A DNA stretch of 64,000 bases from Lachnospiraceae bacterium (GTDB taxonomy: Bacteria > Bacillota > Clostridia > Lachnospirales > Lachnospiraceae). The stretch lies in NCBI GenBank assembly GCA_021203305.1, contig JAJQBK010000010.1, forward strand, positions 27,273 through 91,272, in the 5' to 3' direction. Below are positions 17,035 to 26,100 of the stretch, one piece after another. The number at the start of each line of letters is the position of its first letter. Position 1 is the stretch's first letter. Position numbers and translations under genes: made by a program. The notes under the pieces are model-generated. The model made no database searches. It saw nothing but the letters and a program-made list of their open reading frames with translations, and was not told the DNA's origin.

Positions 17035-17574
17035 TTATCTGGACTGGCTGCCCCGGACGCTGCACAGCGTCACGCCCGCGCAAATCGGCGTCGCTGCGGT
17101 CAGGAGCTGCACGAGATACTTTTTCCAGTCCACGGCAAAATAGCTGCGGACGTATTCAACCAGCGTTGACACGGCGGAATTCGGAATGCCAAGGTAATAA
17201 AGACTGCTGAGCGATCTGTTGACTATCGAATTGATCGCCGACGCGGAGCCCGCCAGTGCAATCAGCGAAATCAGCGTGAAGATCCCGCCCGCGAACAGCA
17301 GCACAATAGAAAACATCGAGGCTTCAATCACCGAGCCGGTTCCATCGGCAACCGCGGACGCGGATTTCGCGGTCTTACGCAGCCCCATCCAGTAACGGTA
17401 GAACAGAAAGCCGTCTACGAGCGCACCGACAATCACGCCCAGCCCGATTGCCGCGCCGTCGTCTATGCTCAGGAAGAAAACACCAACGATCAGGAGCAAC
17501 GCCACCGGAATCCAGGAAATAATGAGGTTCGCGAGCAACGCCCCGCTGATCAGCCGGAAGCCGTTGCTCTTCAA
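17035..17574 (-). CDS. Small multi-spanning membrane protein
   Basis: Family not recognised. The 179-residue protein has three to five hydrophobic segments (residues about 8-34, 41-60, 85-110, and a weaker one near 155-172) and a Ser-rich central loop. There is no catalytic motif. The start codon is TTG, chosen because AAAGGGG lies directly upstream and no ATG is available. It follows the zinc-ribbon membrane protein gene by 21 bp and is the last gene of the signalling block, ahead of a terminator. Confidence 0.75.
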   Translation of the reverse strand: MKSNGFRLISGALLANLIISWIPVALLLIVGVFFLSIDDGAAIGLGVIVGALVDGFLFYRYWMGLRKTAKSASAVADGTGSVIEASMFSIVLLFAGGIFTLISLIALAGSASAINSIVNRSLSSLYYLGIPNSAVSTLVEYVRSYFAVDWKKYLVQLLTAATPICAGVTLCSVRGSQSR

Positions 17575-17595
17575 CTGCCCCTTTCTGCAGCCGGA

Positions 17596-18408
17596 CTAGG
17601 AGAACCACAGGCCGAGGCAGACAATAATTGCTGGAATAGATCCGATCAGATTCAGCAGATTAAACTGAAGGACAGTGGCGCAGACCAGCTTCGCGGTCAT
17701 GACAATCGTAAAAATCAGGAATATGCCGCCGGAGCAAAAGGCGGTCAGACTTCCCGGGGCGCTTCCCACAGGCGCGTTAGCGACCTCCTCCGGTGCCGGT
17801 GCGCCGCAGGTCGGGCAGAATTTGGTGCCGGACGGCAGCTTTTGTCCGCACTGTGCGCAAGTGGCTTCCACCGGCTGGGGCTGGGGTTGGGGCTGCTCAA
17901 CCACGGGGAGCGGGCCGCCGCACTGCGGGCAGAAGCCGCCGCCGGAAAGCGCCTGAATCTGCAGGCCGCAGCCGGGGCAGGTGATGGTGGTGGTTTTGGT
18001 CATGGAAGGATTGCTTTTGGCGGCAAAATCGGCAGCCAGCTTCTTTCCCTCCTCCGATGTAAAGAATTCCCGAAGGAAGTAAAAAGCCGCCACACCATAC
18101 AGGGCTACATAAACCAGCTTGGAAAAGGTGGCGTAACCCGCGAAATTGATCAGATAAGCGAGCGCTTTGATCGCAAACGCCAGACCGACCGCCCAGTCAT
18201 TCTCCGCGGCCAGGCACAGCACCAGGCCCACAAGATAGATGACAAAGAACAGGCCGCTGCTCAGATAATAAAATCTGAAAGAGCTGATGTTATAAACCAA
18301 CAGCAGCAGCGGGTCGATCAGCACAAGTACCGGGGCCGCCGGCAGCAGGGACTTTAAGTAGGCCTGTCCGTCCACCAGGTTTTTGAGTGTCTGTTTGAGT
18401 TCTTTCAT
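17596..18408 (-). CDS. Membrane protein with two cytoplasmic zinc ribbons
   Basis: The 270-residue protein has about four membrane helices in the first 115 residues (after a short cytoplasmic helix), then two zinc-ribbon modules: CPGCG...CPQCGG (about residues 144-165) and CAQCG...CPTCGA (about 184-204), separated by a Pro-Gln-rich linker. Two more hydrophobic segments follow at the C-terminus. Double zinc ribbons of this kind act as folding or docking modules rather than enzymes. The neighbouring kinase and an FHA protein also begin with zinc ribbons, so it probably belongs to the same system. The ATG has GAGGGAG upstream. Confidence 0.8.
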   Translation of the reverse strand: MKELKQTLKNLVDGQAYLKSLLPAAPVLVLIDPLLLLVYNISSFRFYYLSSGLFFVIYLVGLVLCLAAENDWAVGLAFAIKALAYLINFAGYATFSKLVYVALYGVAAFYFLREFFTSEEGKKLAADFAAKSNPSMTKTTTITCPGCGLQIQALSGGGFCPQCGGPLPVVEQPQPQPQPVEATCAQCGQKLPSGTKFCPTCGAPAPEEVANAPVGSAPGSLTAFCSGGIFLIFTIVMTAKLVCATVLQFNLLNLIGSIPAIIVCLGLWFS

Positions 18409-18429
18409 GTTGTCTCCCTCTCTTTTGTC

Positions 18430-18543
18430 TTATTTTTGTTGCCTTTTATCTCTGACAGCCATCCTCAGCGCGAGGATGCCGGCCTTGATAACTTCATCAG
18501 CGTCTTCTTCTATTCGGAATACGGAATTAAACTCTCCGCAGAG
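18430..18543 (-). pseudogene. Possible coding remnant between two genes
   Basis: A minus-strand frame reads NSVFRIEEDADEVIKAGILA then LRMAVRDKRQQK before TAA, overlapping the 3' end of the caspase-like lipoprotein gene in another frame. The sequence looks protein-like (amphipathic helix) but has no upstream start codon or ribosome site. It may be the surviving 3' end of a deleted gene, or chance. A hairpin CATCCTC-AGCGC-GAGGATG (18460-18478) falls inside it. Confidence 0.25.
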
Positions 18544-21233
18544 ACCCAGCCATAGTAACTATCGCTGATACGATTATTGCCGTTCTGAATTACAATGATA
18601 TTCCATTCCACACGGAACCAATCAGGATTTTTCTGACTGGTGCCGTATACATGGACAACCTCGTTCGCAGGAATAGTCACTATTACATCGCCTCCATTTG
18701 GGCTCGTATACATTATTACAGACGTGTTTGTAATTTGCATTTCTTCTACACTTTGATAAAATTTATAAACCTGACTTTCTGTAGATGGAAAATCGAAAGA
18801 TTCCGTATCCGGATAACGGTCTTTATTATAAAGCTTATAAAAATACTCAGGATCAGGTATATCGTAAGGTTCCTGCACGGACAGCTCCGAAGATAATCCG
18901 GCTTTTTGTTTCGCGTCCGCGAGATCAATGATACCCCAGAGACCATCTTTTTTTGCCCATAACTCGTTATTATAAGCAGAAGCCATATCTTCAAATTCAC
19001 CAAATTCAATCAGTGTCTGCCCGTCCCGGTAAAGGAGTCCTACCTGACCATTGCACCAGACAACCATTGTGTCGCTGGTACACGGGTATGCAGCATATTT
19101 GGTTTCATAGTCTCCAAGATCAAAACTATAATCACCTCCATATGCCCAAATCGCGTCATAAATAAATTCTGTAATTTCATTGCCATCAGCATCAATATAA
19201 CCCCATTTTCCGTCTCGTGAACAGGCAGCTATTCCTTCAGAGAAATCTTCAGCATCGGAATAAATAAAATCGGTAATTGCCTGACCATCTGAGTCAACAT
19301 ATCCTTTTAATGTATCATTGCCAGAAGATAAAACCTGTTTATAAAATTCAGCATAAAGATCGGTTATCTCCCCAGCTTCACTAACATCTATATTTCCGTT
19401 TTCGGAATTAATCTGAACAGCAGGATATGGCTTATGGAGGCCAGCCTCCTTAACCGGAGTGAGGTAAACATTGCGATAACCGCCTATGGTAATAGCTTGC
19501 CCCGTATAGATGTCATAATAAATATCCATACTTTCAAATCCCCGCTCTGTCGAGGTAAATAAATACCATGGGGAAGGATAGCTGGCAGTATATGAATATA
19601 AATATGAATGAACCAAATCTGTCTCCAAAGCCGCAAGATTAACAATGCCAGTTGCGTCAGTACGCCTGATATATACCGGATCCTGGTCTATAGGGACATC
19701 CCCGCTGTCAATATGGTCCGGCATGTAATATAATTTCCAACTGCCATCTGCTAATTGCACTTTATAATACTGAGGCAGGTTAGAATACTCTGGGAAACTC
19801 ATTTCATAAAAACTCGCGTTGATTGCTGTCTGACCGTCAGAGTATGGACCTTCTGCATCACTGAAGCTATTCCCCCTTAACGGGGCAACTTGCTGGTAAT
19901 CATATTCCGGTTCAATAATCCAGGTAACGTCTTCTGCAGATAATGTCTGGATACTATTGGAAGTATCTTCATTTTGGTCGCTATCACCATTTAATGCTGC
20001 AGATAAAATATCGTCTAATGTGACATCTCCTAAATATGCAGGGTAACCATCGTATTGCCAAGAATGCCCCCAAACTTCAATTGCATAATCAATCGCCGTA
20101 GATACACTGATTGCCGTACCGTCTTCTGATTTATATTGTAATGCCTCAAAAATCGCATCCTGTATATCAAATGCATAAAAAAATTCAACAGAATTTGAAT
20201 TGCCAATTACACAGCTTGCCCCACAATTATATATAGCCATTGCAAGGCTTTCCTGTGGGTCATCATATAAATAATCCCTAAAGGCAGCACATGCATTGAG
20301 GTATATAAGGCAATTTCCCATTGCATCACTGTCTACATGTTGCTGGAAAAACCTGGCAGTGATCACAACGACCCCATCATTCTGGACATAAACGGAATCA
20401 TCCGCTATCTCATCCTTATATTTAATTATTTCTTCCTGGCTTAACCCATTTGTCCCAAAAGAAAGCAAAGACCCTTTCCCCTGAATATATCCTCCATGCC
20501 CTTGCCATATAATAATGCTATTCTGGTAGTCCAGATTATGTAATAAATCCAAGTTTACTTCATCGTCATGGTAATCCTGAGTATATACCAACTGGTTACT
20601 ATATGTTGCCAATTTTTCTGCAACACTATCTGTACTGGTAACCTGCGCAGCATTAAAAACTGCCCCGTACAAAATCCCTACTGGTCCAAACGCCTCAATT
20701 AATGGCACATAAATGTATTTCCACAAAGACCCTCCAGTAGTACCCGCAAGTATACTGCTGAGTATCATGTTAATATCCGAATGATATGGCTCTATTGTTA
20801 TAATATTGACCTCCCCGGATGACCCTGCAAGCATCTCTGCTACATCCGGCATATAAATGCATCCCATCCAGCCATCAATCTGGTAATACACCGCAGTATC
20901 ACCGTCTGTATATAAACAATCAGTTATTTCCCCTTGTTCATAAAGGCCATAAATATATCCATAAACCTCTTCCAAAAGATCTTTGCTGTCCTCATAAGAG
21001 ACATAGCCATCTTCATCCAGATATGGCTCCTCAATAGAAGATAGATTTTGAGAGATATCATCAAAGACAGCAAAACTTTCCGAATAGAGATCATCCAGAT
21101 CAGAATTATCATTTTCGGGCTGGGTTAATATAGAGTCTACAGCTGAGTTGATACTACCACATGAAGACAGTCCTGTAAGAAGCACAAAAAATAAAGCTAA
21201 GGCACAGATTTTATAAAAAATGTTCCTTCTCAT
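18510..21233 (-). CDS. Caspase-like lipoprotein with WG-type repeats and SH3-like C-terminus
   Basis: The 907-residue protein has a lipoprotein signal (LTGLSSC, Cys25), so it is tethered outside the membrane. A clan CD (caspase/gingipain/CHAT-like) peptidase fold is suggested by IIIWQGHGGYI (His246) followed about 70 residues later by CLIYLNACAAF (Cys315), each after a hydrophobic strand. Residues about 640-730 contain WG-type repeats (KGYVDSDGQAITDFIYSDAE, then KWGYIDADGNEITEFIYDA). The last 90 residues (SVIMYTSPNGG to YYGWVSAESL) look like an SH3-type domain. Start at 21233 has GAGGGG upstream. DNA here is more AT-rich than the neighbours. Protease activity and substrate are unproven; the gene at 23501 is a relative. 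Confidence 0.75.
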   Translation of the reverse strand: MRRNIFYKICALALFFVLLTGLSSCGSINSAVDSILTQPENDNSDLDDLYSESFAVFDDISQNLSSIEEPYLDEDGYVSYEDSKDLLEEVYGYIYGLYEQGEITDCLYTDGDTAVYYQIDGWMGCIYMPDVAEMLAGSSGEVNIITIEPYHSDINMILSSILAGTTGGSLWKYIYVPLIEAFGPVGILYGAVFNAAQVTSTDSVAEKLATYSNQLVYTQDYHDDEVNLDLLHNLDYQNSIIIWQGHGGYIQGKGSLLSFGTNGLSQEEIIKYKDEIADDSVYVQNDGVVVITARFFQQHVDSDAMGNCLIYLNACAAFRDYLYDDPQESLAMAIYNCGASCVIGNSNSVEFFYAFDIQDAIFEALQYKSEDGTAISVSTAIDYAIEVWGHSWQYDGYPAYLGDVTLDDILSAALNGDSDQNEDTSNSIQTLSAEDVTWIIEPEYDYQQVAPLRGNSFSDAEGPYSDGQTAINASFYEMSFPEYSNLPQYYKVQLADGSWKLYYMPDHIDSGDVPIDQDPVYIRRTDATGIVNLAALETDLVHSYLYSYTASYPSPWYLFTSTERGFESMDIYYDIYTGQAITIGGYRNVYLTPVKEAGLHKPYPAVQINSENGNIDVSEAGEITDLYAEFYKQVLSSGNDTLKGYVDSDGQAITDFIYSDAEDFSEGIAACSRDGKWGYIDADGNEITEFIYDAIWAYGGDYSFDLGDYETKYAAYPCTSDTMVVWCNGQVGLLYRDGQTLIEFGEFEDMASAYNNELWAKKDGLWGIIDLADAKQKAGLSSELSVQEPYDIPDPEYFYKLYNKDRYPDTESFDFPSTESQVYKFYQSVEEMQITNTSVIMYTSPNGGDVIVTIPANEVVHVYGTSQKNPDWFRVEWNIIVIQNGNNRISDSYYGWVSAESLIPYSE

Positions 21234-21287
21234 GTTATTCCCCTCATTTTGCTGGAAATACCAGAAATCCACAGCCCCTAATTACAT

Positions 21288-21815
21288 CTACACATACACC
21301 CTGTCCAGCCGCAGCCTGTTCCAGCCGTCCCCCAGCGCCAGCTCCACGCCGCAGGGCACGAGGCTCACCAGCCCTCTTTTGAGTCGCTTTCCGTTCACAA
21401 AGGTGCCGTTGCTTGACGTATCAACCACCTCAAAATTATTTTTCTTATGGATATAGCGGATGCTGCAATGCTGTCTGCTGACGCTCTCAGAGCCCTTTCC
21501 GATGATTCTGATATTCGCGCTGCTTGCCCTGCCGACCACCGTCCAGACCGCGGGCGGCGTCTCCTCTCTCCTGCCCTGAAAGCAGCCCCCTGTTCCGATA
21601 ATCAGGCCGGAGGTACGGTAAATTCCTTTCAGGGAAGCTCCCGGACCGCAATGCTTTATGACAGAATCCGCCAGTCTTCCCTCCTCGTCAAACTCCACAA
21701 TCTCGCACAGAGTCGCCCGCTCCTTCGGTACAGGTTCCCAGCGATCATTCATATAATAAATATGCCTAGACGCCACACTCTTTTTCCGTCCTGCTGCCCC
21801 TGATATGTTTCCCAT
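21288..21815 (-). CDS. FHA-domain protein
   Basis: The 175-residue cytoplasmic protein consists of a basic N-terminal stretch, a middle segment and a C-terminal FHA domain that binds phosphothreonine peptides. The conserved FHA residues are present: VVGRASSANIRI, SVSRQHCSI and DTSSNGTFVNGKRL. From the IGTGGCFQG segment to the end it closely resembles the C-terminus of the DUF975-FHA protein (29785), at DNA level too, so the two are duplicates. The start at 21815 (MGNISG) has AAAGGAGG upstream; an earlier GTG is not used. It lies between the two lipoprotein genes on the same strand and presumably reads signals from the kinases of the block. Confidence 0.9.
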   Translation of the reverse strand: MGNISGAAGRKKSVASRHIYYMNDRWEPVPKERATLCEIVEFDEEGRLADSVIKHCGPGASLKGIYRTSGLIIGTGGCFQGRREETPPAVWTVVGRASSANIRIIGKGSESVSRQHCSIRYIHKKNNFEVVDTSSNGTFVNGKRLKRGLVSLVPCGVELALGDGWNRLRLDRVYV

Positions 21816-21950
21816 ATGTCCTCCTTTACTCACTCCTGTCTGTTCAAAAATACCTTCAATTATAATCTATAGTAACCGTCAAAAAATATTTCATCCTCCG
21901 GCACATACCGATTTCAAAGCGAAAATTATAACGTAAATATCTGCCGCGAA

Positions 21951-23417
21951 TCAGCTTATACATTGAAGCAGCAATTTACACTGTTTATAAGTATATATAT
22001 TCTGATAACTGCTCTCCGCTTTGGTCTCGTCAAAAACGCTGCTCAATGCTCCCTCATATTCTTCCTCTGTTACCTCAACGCCATTCCAATAATAATCATA
22101 CAAAGGATATCCCTGCTCATCATACTGAACATTGGCATTATCCGCCGCGCCATAGACGCCTGAGCCTATTGATACAAATTCTCCGTCCTGTATCTGATAA
22201 ACATTATCGTAATATTCATCCATACTACCGCCGCCTGTCCACAGCAGGTTTTCCTTCTCTATCCATTCAGCGTAGCCATGGTCAAAATAAACGCAGTCTG
22301 TACTGTTTCCGTTCTGAGTGTAAACCTCGGCTCCCGCATAACCGTATCCATAATCCATCCAGATCTCGGGAACCATGTCGTCATTTACGTAAATCAACCT
22401 GCATTCCGTCATATCCGTCGGCTCATCGCCCGCAAAAATATCTTTCAGATACGCGGCGGCCCATCCGCTGCTTACTTCAGTAGTGACAACCGGATAATCC
22501 TCATAAATCTCTTCTGTTTTTGAGGAATCTACCCCGAATTTTTCCTGCTCAATGCTCTCAGTCTCCGGATATATAAAGATCTTCGTTGATTTGCCCTCCG
22601 CGTCATATTCATAACCCAAAATGATTTCACCCGTGCTTTCATCAAACCAGTCGCTGATCGTGAGCGCGTCCAGAACAATGTCCGTCATATTCCAGTCTTC
22701 ATCATACAAATACAGAAAAGTATATTCCCCGCTCGAATAATACCCTTCAGAAAAAGATGAGTAATAAACCTGATAAAGCGTGGAACTGCAGAGAAGTCCG
22801 TTGTCATAGTACGCATATACTTCATAATAAACAAGCGTGCCTTCCGAATCATAATAATTTTTCCGCGACATTTTCACTGGCGTCATTTTAATCCAGTCGT
22901 CCAGATAATTTACTCCCTCATTCGTTACAACAACCGGATTCTGGAAATCGTTCCCATCAGGCCAGATGTAATCCTCATAGCCCTGAGTGGTGACTGTCAG
23001 GGTATATTTCCCCTCTGCCAAAATAAGTTCAAAATACCCGGACGAATCTGTCGTTATAGTTTCTGTTTCACCGGTAGCCGTGCTTACTGCTGTAACCTCT
23101 GCGCCCTCAATCTTTTCATCCTCATTTTCCACATTGACAACCCAGCCCAGAATGCCGCCATATTCGACACTGTCAATATTTTCCTCTTCAACATTATCCT
23201 CGCTATACGGCTCATTCTGGCTCACTACCGCCGCCTCGTCAGACGGCTCATCCTGTCCCGCTACCGCCACCTCGCTCTCATCCTCTTCTGACAATTCCGT
23301 AATCAGGGAATAAATCTGATTTACGGAATCACTTAAATCAGAGGATGATCCGCATCCTATAAGCAAACCCACTGTTAAAATCAGTATAGCTGTCAAAACC
23401 CTTCCTTTGTTTTTCAT
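21951..23417 (-). CDS. Lipoprotein with a carboxypeptidase-regulatory-like domain
   Basis: The 488-residue protein has a lipobox LLIGC (Cys22), an acidic linker (about 40-85), then one beta-sandwich domain of the carboxypeptidase regulatory type (GILGWVVNVENEDEKIEGAE, then TTDSSGYFELILAEGKYTLTV; residues about 88-155). The rest is rich in Tyr, Asp and Glu and not recognised; short D/N-G-rich strands suggest beta structure. The same regulatory-fold module occurs in the M4 protease of this block, so both are probably surface partners. The start ATG has GAGAGGGA upstream. No catalytic residues visible; a structural or substrate-binding role is inferred. Confidence 0.8.
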   Translation of the reverse strand: MKNKGRVLTAILILTVGLLIGCGSSSDLSDSVNQIYSLITELSEEDESEVAVAGQDEPSDEAAVVSQNEPYSEDNVEEENIDSVEYGGILGWVVNVENEDEKIEGAEVTAVSTATGETETITTDSSGYFELILAEGKYTLTVTTQGYEDYIWPDGNDFQNPVVVTNEGVNYLDDWIKMTPVKMSRKNYYDSEGTLVYYEVYAYYDNGLLCSSTLYQVYYSSFSEGYYSSGEYTFLYLYDEDWNMTDIVLDALTISDWFDESTGEIILGYEYDAEGKSTKIFIYPETESIEQEKFGVDSSKTEEIYEDYPVVTTEVSSGWAAAYLKDIFAGDEPTDMTECRLIYVNDDMVPEIWMDYGYGYAGAEVYTQNGNSTDCVYFDHGYAEWIEKENLLWTGGGSMDEYYDNVYQIQDGEFVSIGSGVYGAADNANVQYDEQGYPLYDYYWNGVEVTEEEYEGALSSVFDETKAESSYQNIYTYKQCKLLLQCIS

Positions 23418-23500
23418 CTACTGTCCCTCTCATTACATTTCAAAAGCTTCCTGTAAACCTGATTATTACTATAATATCCTGTATCCCTCCATAAAACTGA

Positions 23501-26026
23501 TCAATAAGTCGCTATCTCCGGGAGCATCGCTTCATAAATAATTCCTTCCTCATAGTAGCCATAGCCATTCTCTAACGGATAGACTTCCACTGCCCCATTT
23601 TCATATTTCACTCGCACGTTCACATTTCTTTCCCCATCACTCCCATTGATGTTAATAATTCCATTCTTCCTTAAATAAATGGAAGTTATCCTGTAGCCAT
23701 CTCCTTTTATCGCTTCCAGAATGTCCTCGGCTCCTTCATACACCAGAAATTCATTTTCAGATATCAGGGTTCCCCCATACTCCATTAATTCTTTAAGGTC
23801 ATTATCCCAGTAAAAATAATAAACGTTCCATGTACGGCCTGTTCCATCGATAAACGCGTCATACCGTGAATCTGTCATGCTGATTCTTCCTTTCTCATCC
23901 TCATACAGTGTCCCCGCTTTCCCGGAAACCGCCAGTTCAATCACTTCTTCTCCGTTGACCCGATAATAATAGCCCAGACTTCCTGTCGTAAAATATTCTG
24001 AAATAGATACAATCCTGGAATCTTCAAAGTAAATCACATCCCCCATCGTCCAGTATCCATCCCTTTCACGCAGAGCCGTAACCCCGTTCTCCGTGATAAA
24101 ATACAAAACACCGATATATATCTGATCCTCATTTTCCTCGCCGCAAAAAGCAAAGGCCTCATAAACACCATTGCCGTCAAAATCGTCATATATAAAAGTC
24201 AATACTGTCTCGTCCGTATATGTCTCAAGAATCTCCCATAAGGTTTCTTCCTCCGGAGCTGTCGCCAAGGCCGTTTTTTTCCAGACAATCGTGTAATTCG
24301 TATAATCACAATATGTAATATTCCCATCGCTGTCGATGACAGCCATATCACCGAAATCCATCAGCAAATTTCCATCACTGTCAATAGTCAGGACACCTGT
24401 TTCTTCAATGCCATCTTCATATCTCTCTATCCAGAAAACAATCTGATTCTCTTCTATTCTCCACGTTCCCTCTCCGCCATAAAAACCTATCCAGTACGAA
24501 AAAGTCCCATCTGCTCCAAAAGACATGCCATTTCCATATCGATATGAACTGCCAAACTCATACCAGTAACTCACCTGATTAATTTCCAACATCCGGTTAT
24601 AATCCGCCTCCCACGTTCCGATCAGATTAACCCCGTCAACAACCGCTCCGTTATCGCTCTCCTCCTGCTCCTCACTGCCGGTCTCTCTGCTTTGAAGCTC
24701 CTCCAGAGCCTCCTGCGTCAGCGTAACAAGCACTTCGTCCCCGCCATTATAATACCGGATTTCTGATGGTGTATCATCTTCTGTTCCCTCATAGGTTTCA
24801 CGATAAATCTGATCATTGTCTCCCCACACACTCTTTCCAAAGTTGAGCGCTTCTTCCACAGTGTTTCCATATAACAGCATATACACAAACGCGTCCTGCA
24901 TTAAAAAGTTATATCCTGTGCTGACGGATTCTGTGCAGGCCAGGACCGCTTTTGCTCCGCAATCCGCTATTGCCTCCACCAGCGTGTCATTGCGGAATCC
25001 GTCACAGCAACCAAGCCAGACAATCGTATCTTTCAAAGCATCATTTCCATAATAATAGGAAAAGAATTCGGGCATCAGACAATAATGAAACTGATTATCC
25101 CCTTCCGGCATGATCATGGCGAGCCGGTTTTCCTGTAAATCCCGTACTATCACAGTTCCTTCATATGTAAATGCCATGCCTGCCTCTTTTGCCAAATAAT
25201 TTGCCCAGTCTATTGTTTCCTGAAGCATAATGAACGTCTGATCTTCATATATTAATCCATGCTCCTGAATGCAGATCAGATCATAGTCGCTCAGGCCGGT
25301 GCGATAAAAGGAAACTGTGTCCTCTGTTACCAGAACTGTGGTCAGGTATGCTTCACTCCATCCCTCCTGCGCTTTCTCAGATAACGTTACAAAACCATCA
25401 AAGTCTTCATCATCTCCAAAATTACATACTATGAGGGCTGCCAGCCCCTGTTCTTCATAAGGATAGAGTACAGTATTAAATTCCGGAAGCACCGGAAAGA
25501 CATCCTTACCGTTCTCCCAATAATAAGTCTCATACGAAGCCGTTCCGGTACCGCTTGTCCCTTCGGCAAACTCCTCCAGCATAACGCCGCCACATGTTCC
25601 ATCCGCATATGTGTAGTAAATAAGTTGAGCTTCTTCATCGTATCCTATAGAATCAGCCGCCACTTCGCCTTCGTCCGCCAGCGTTTCCAGAACATCGAGT
25701 ATCCGGTCAGCTTTTTCTTCCGTATCCAGATTTTCATAATCATCCGAAGAAGAAACGTCGATAATAGATGCATTCACATTTTCATAATTTTCCAAAGAGG
25801 CTTCCATGTCGGCTTCCGCGCCAGTATCCGTTTCCTCTTCTGAATATTCATTTGAAGAACCGTCAATGCGGCCGGCATTCTCTTCAACCAGATTTTTTAA
25901 ATGATCAAAATAATCAACAATATCTCTGAGCGTATTGCCATCTGAAAAATACGCGCTTCCACACGCTGACAGATTTCCCAGCGCAATAACGCATATAACA
26001 AGGGCAGCGGTTCTTTTAAATTTCAT
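23501..26026 (-). CDS. Caspase-like lipoprotein, second member
   Basis: The 841-residue protein has a lipobox LSAC (Cys22) and an acidic Ser-rich linker. A clan CD-like peptidase region follows: strand plus His in DLICIQEHGLIY (His256) and Cys in TIVWLGCCDGF (Cys341, aligned with Cys315 of the protein at 18510). The spacing and the following DCGAKAVLACTE match the other lipoprotein, so they are paralogues. After about residue 440 the domains differ: a lipocalin-like or DUF5640-like segment (LIGTWEADYNRML, MSFGADGTFSYW) and a C-terminal beta-rich part that reports DFDGNGVYEAFAF, an EF-hand-like Asp motif. Ribosome site GAGGAG. Activity is inferred from the dyad only. Confidence 0.72.
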   Translation of the reverse strand: MKFKRTAALVICVIALGNLSACGSAYFSDGNTLRDIVDYFDHLKNLVEENAGRIDGSSNEYSEEETDTGAEADMEASLENYENVNASIIDVSSSDDYENLDTEEKADRILDVLETLADEGEVAADSIGYDEEAQLIYYTYADGTCGGVMLEEFAEGTSGTGTASYETYYWENGKDVFPVLPEFNTVLYPYEEQGLAALIVCNFGDDEDFDGFVTLSEKAQEGWSEAYLTTVLVTEDTVSFYRTGLSDYDLICIQEHGLIYEDQTFIMLQETIDWANYLAKEAGMAFTYEGTVIVRDLQENRLAMIMPEGDNQFHYCLMPEFFSYYYGNDALKDTIVWLGCCDGFRNDTLVEAIADCGAKAVLACTESVSTGYNFLMQDAFVYMLLYGNTVEEALNFGKSVWGDNDQIYRETYEGTEDDTPSEIRYYNGGDEVLVTLTQEALEELQSRETGSEEQEESDNGAVVDGVNLIGTWEADYNRMLEINQVSYWYEFGSSYRYGNGMSFGADGTFSYWIGFYGGEGTWRIEENQIVFWIERYEDGIEETGVLTIDSDGNLLMDFGDMAVIDSDGNITYCDYTNYTIVWKKTALATAPEEETLWEILETYTDETVLTFIYDDFDGNGVYEAFAFCGEENEDQIYIGVLYFITENGVTALRERDGYWTMGDVIYFEDSRIVSISEYFTTGSLGYYYRVNGEEVIELAVSGKAGTLYEDEKGRISMTDSRYDAFIDGTGRTWNVYYFYWDNDLKELMEYGGTLISENEFLVYEGAEDILEAIKGDGYRITSIYLRKNGIININGSDGERNVNVRVKYENGAVEVYPLENGYGYYEEGIIYEAMLPEIATY

Positions 26027-26100
26027 ATTTCTCCTCAGTCATCCTGCTGCCCCCATTCGCTGTCACCGGCGCAGCAGAGTAAAACGCCAGTTGAAAGCTC

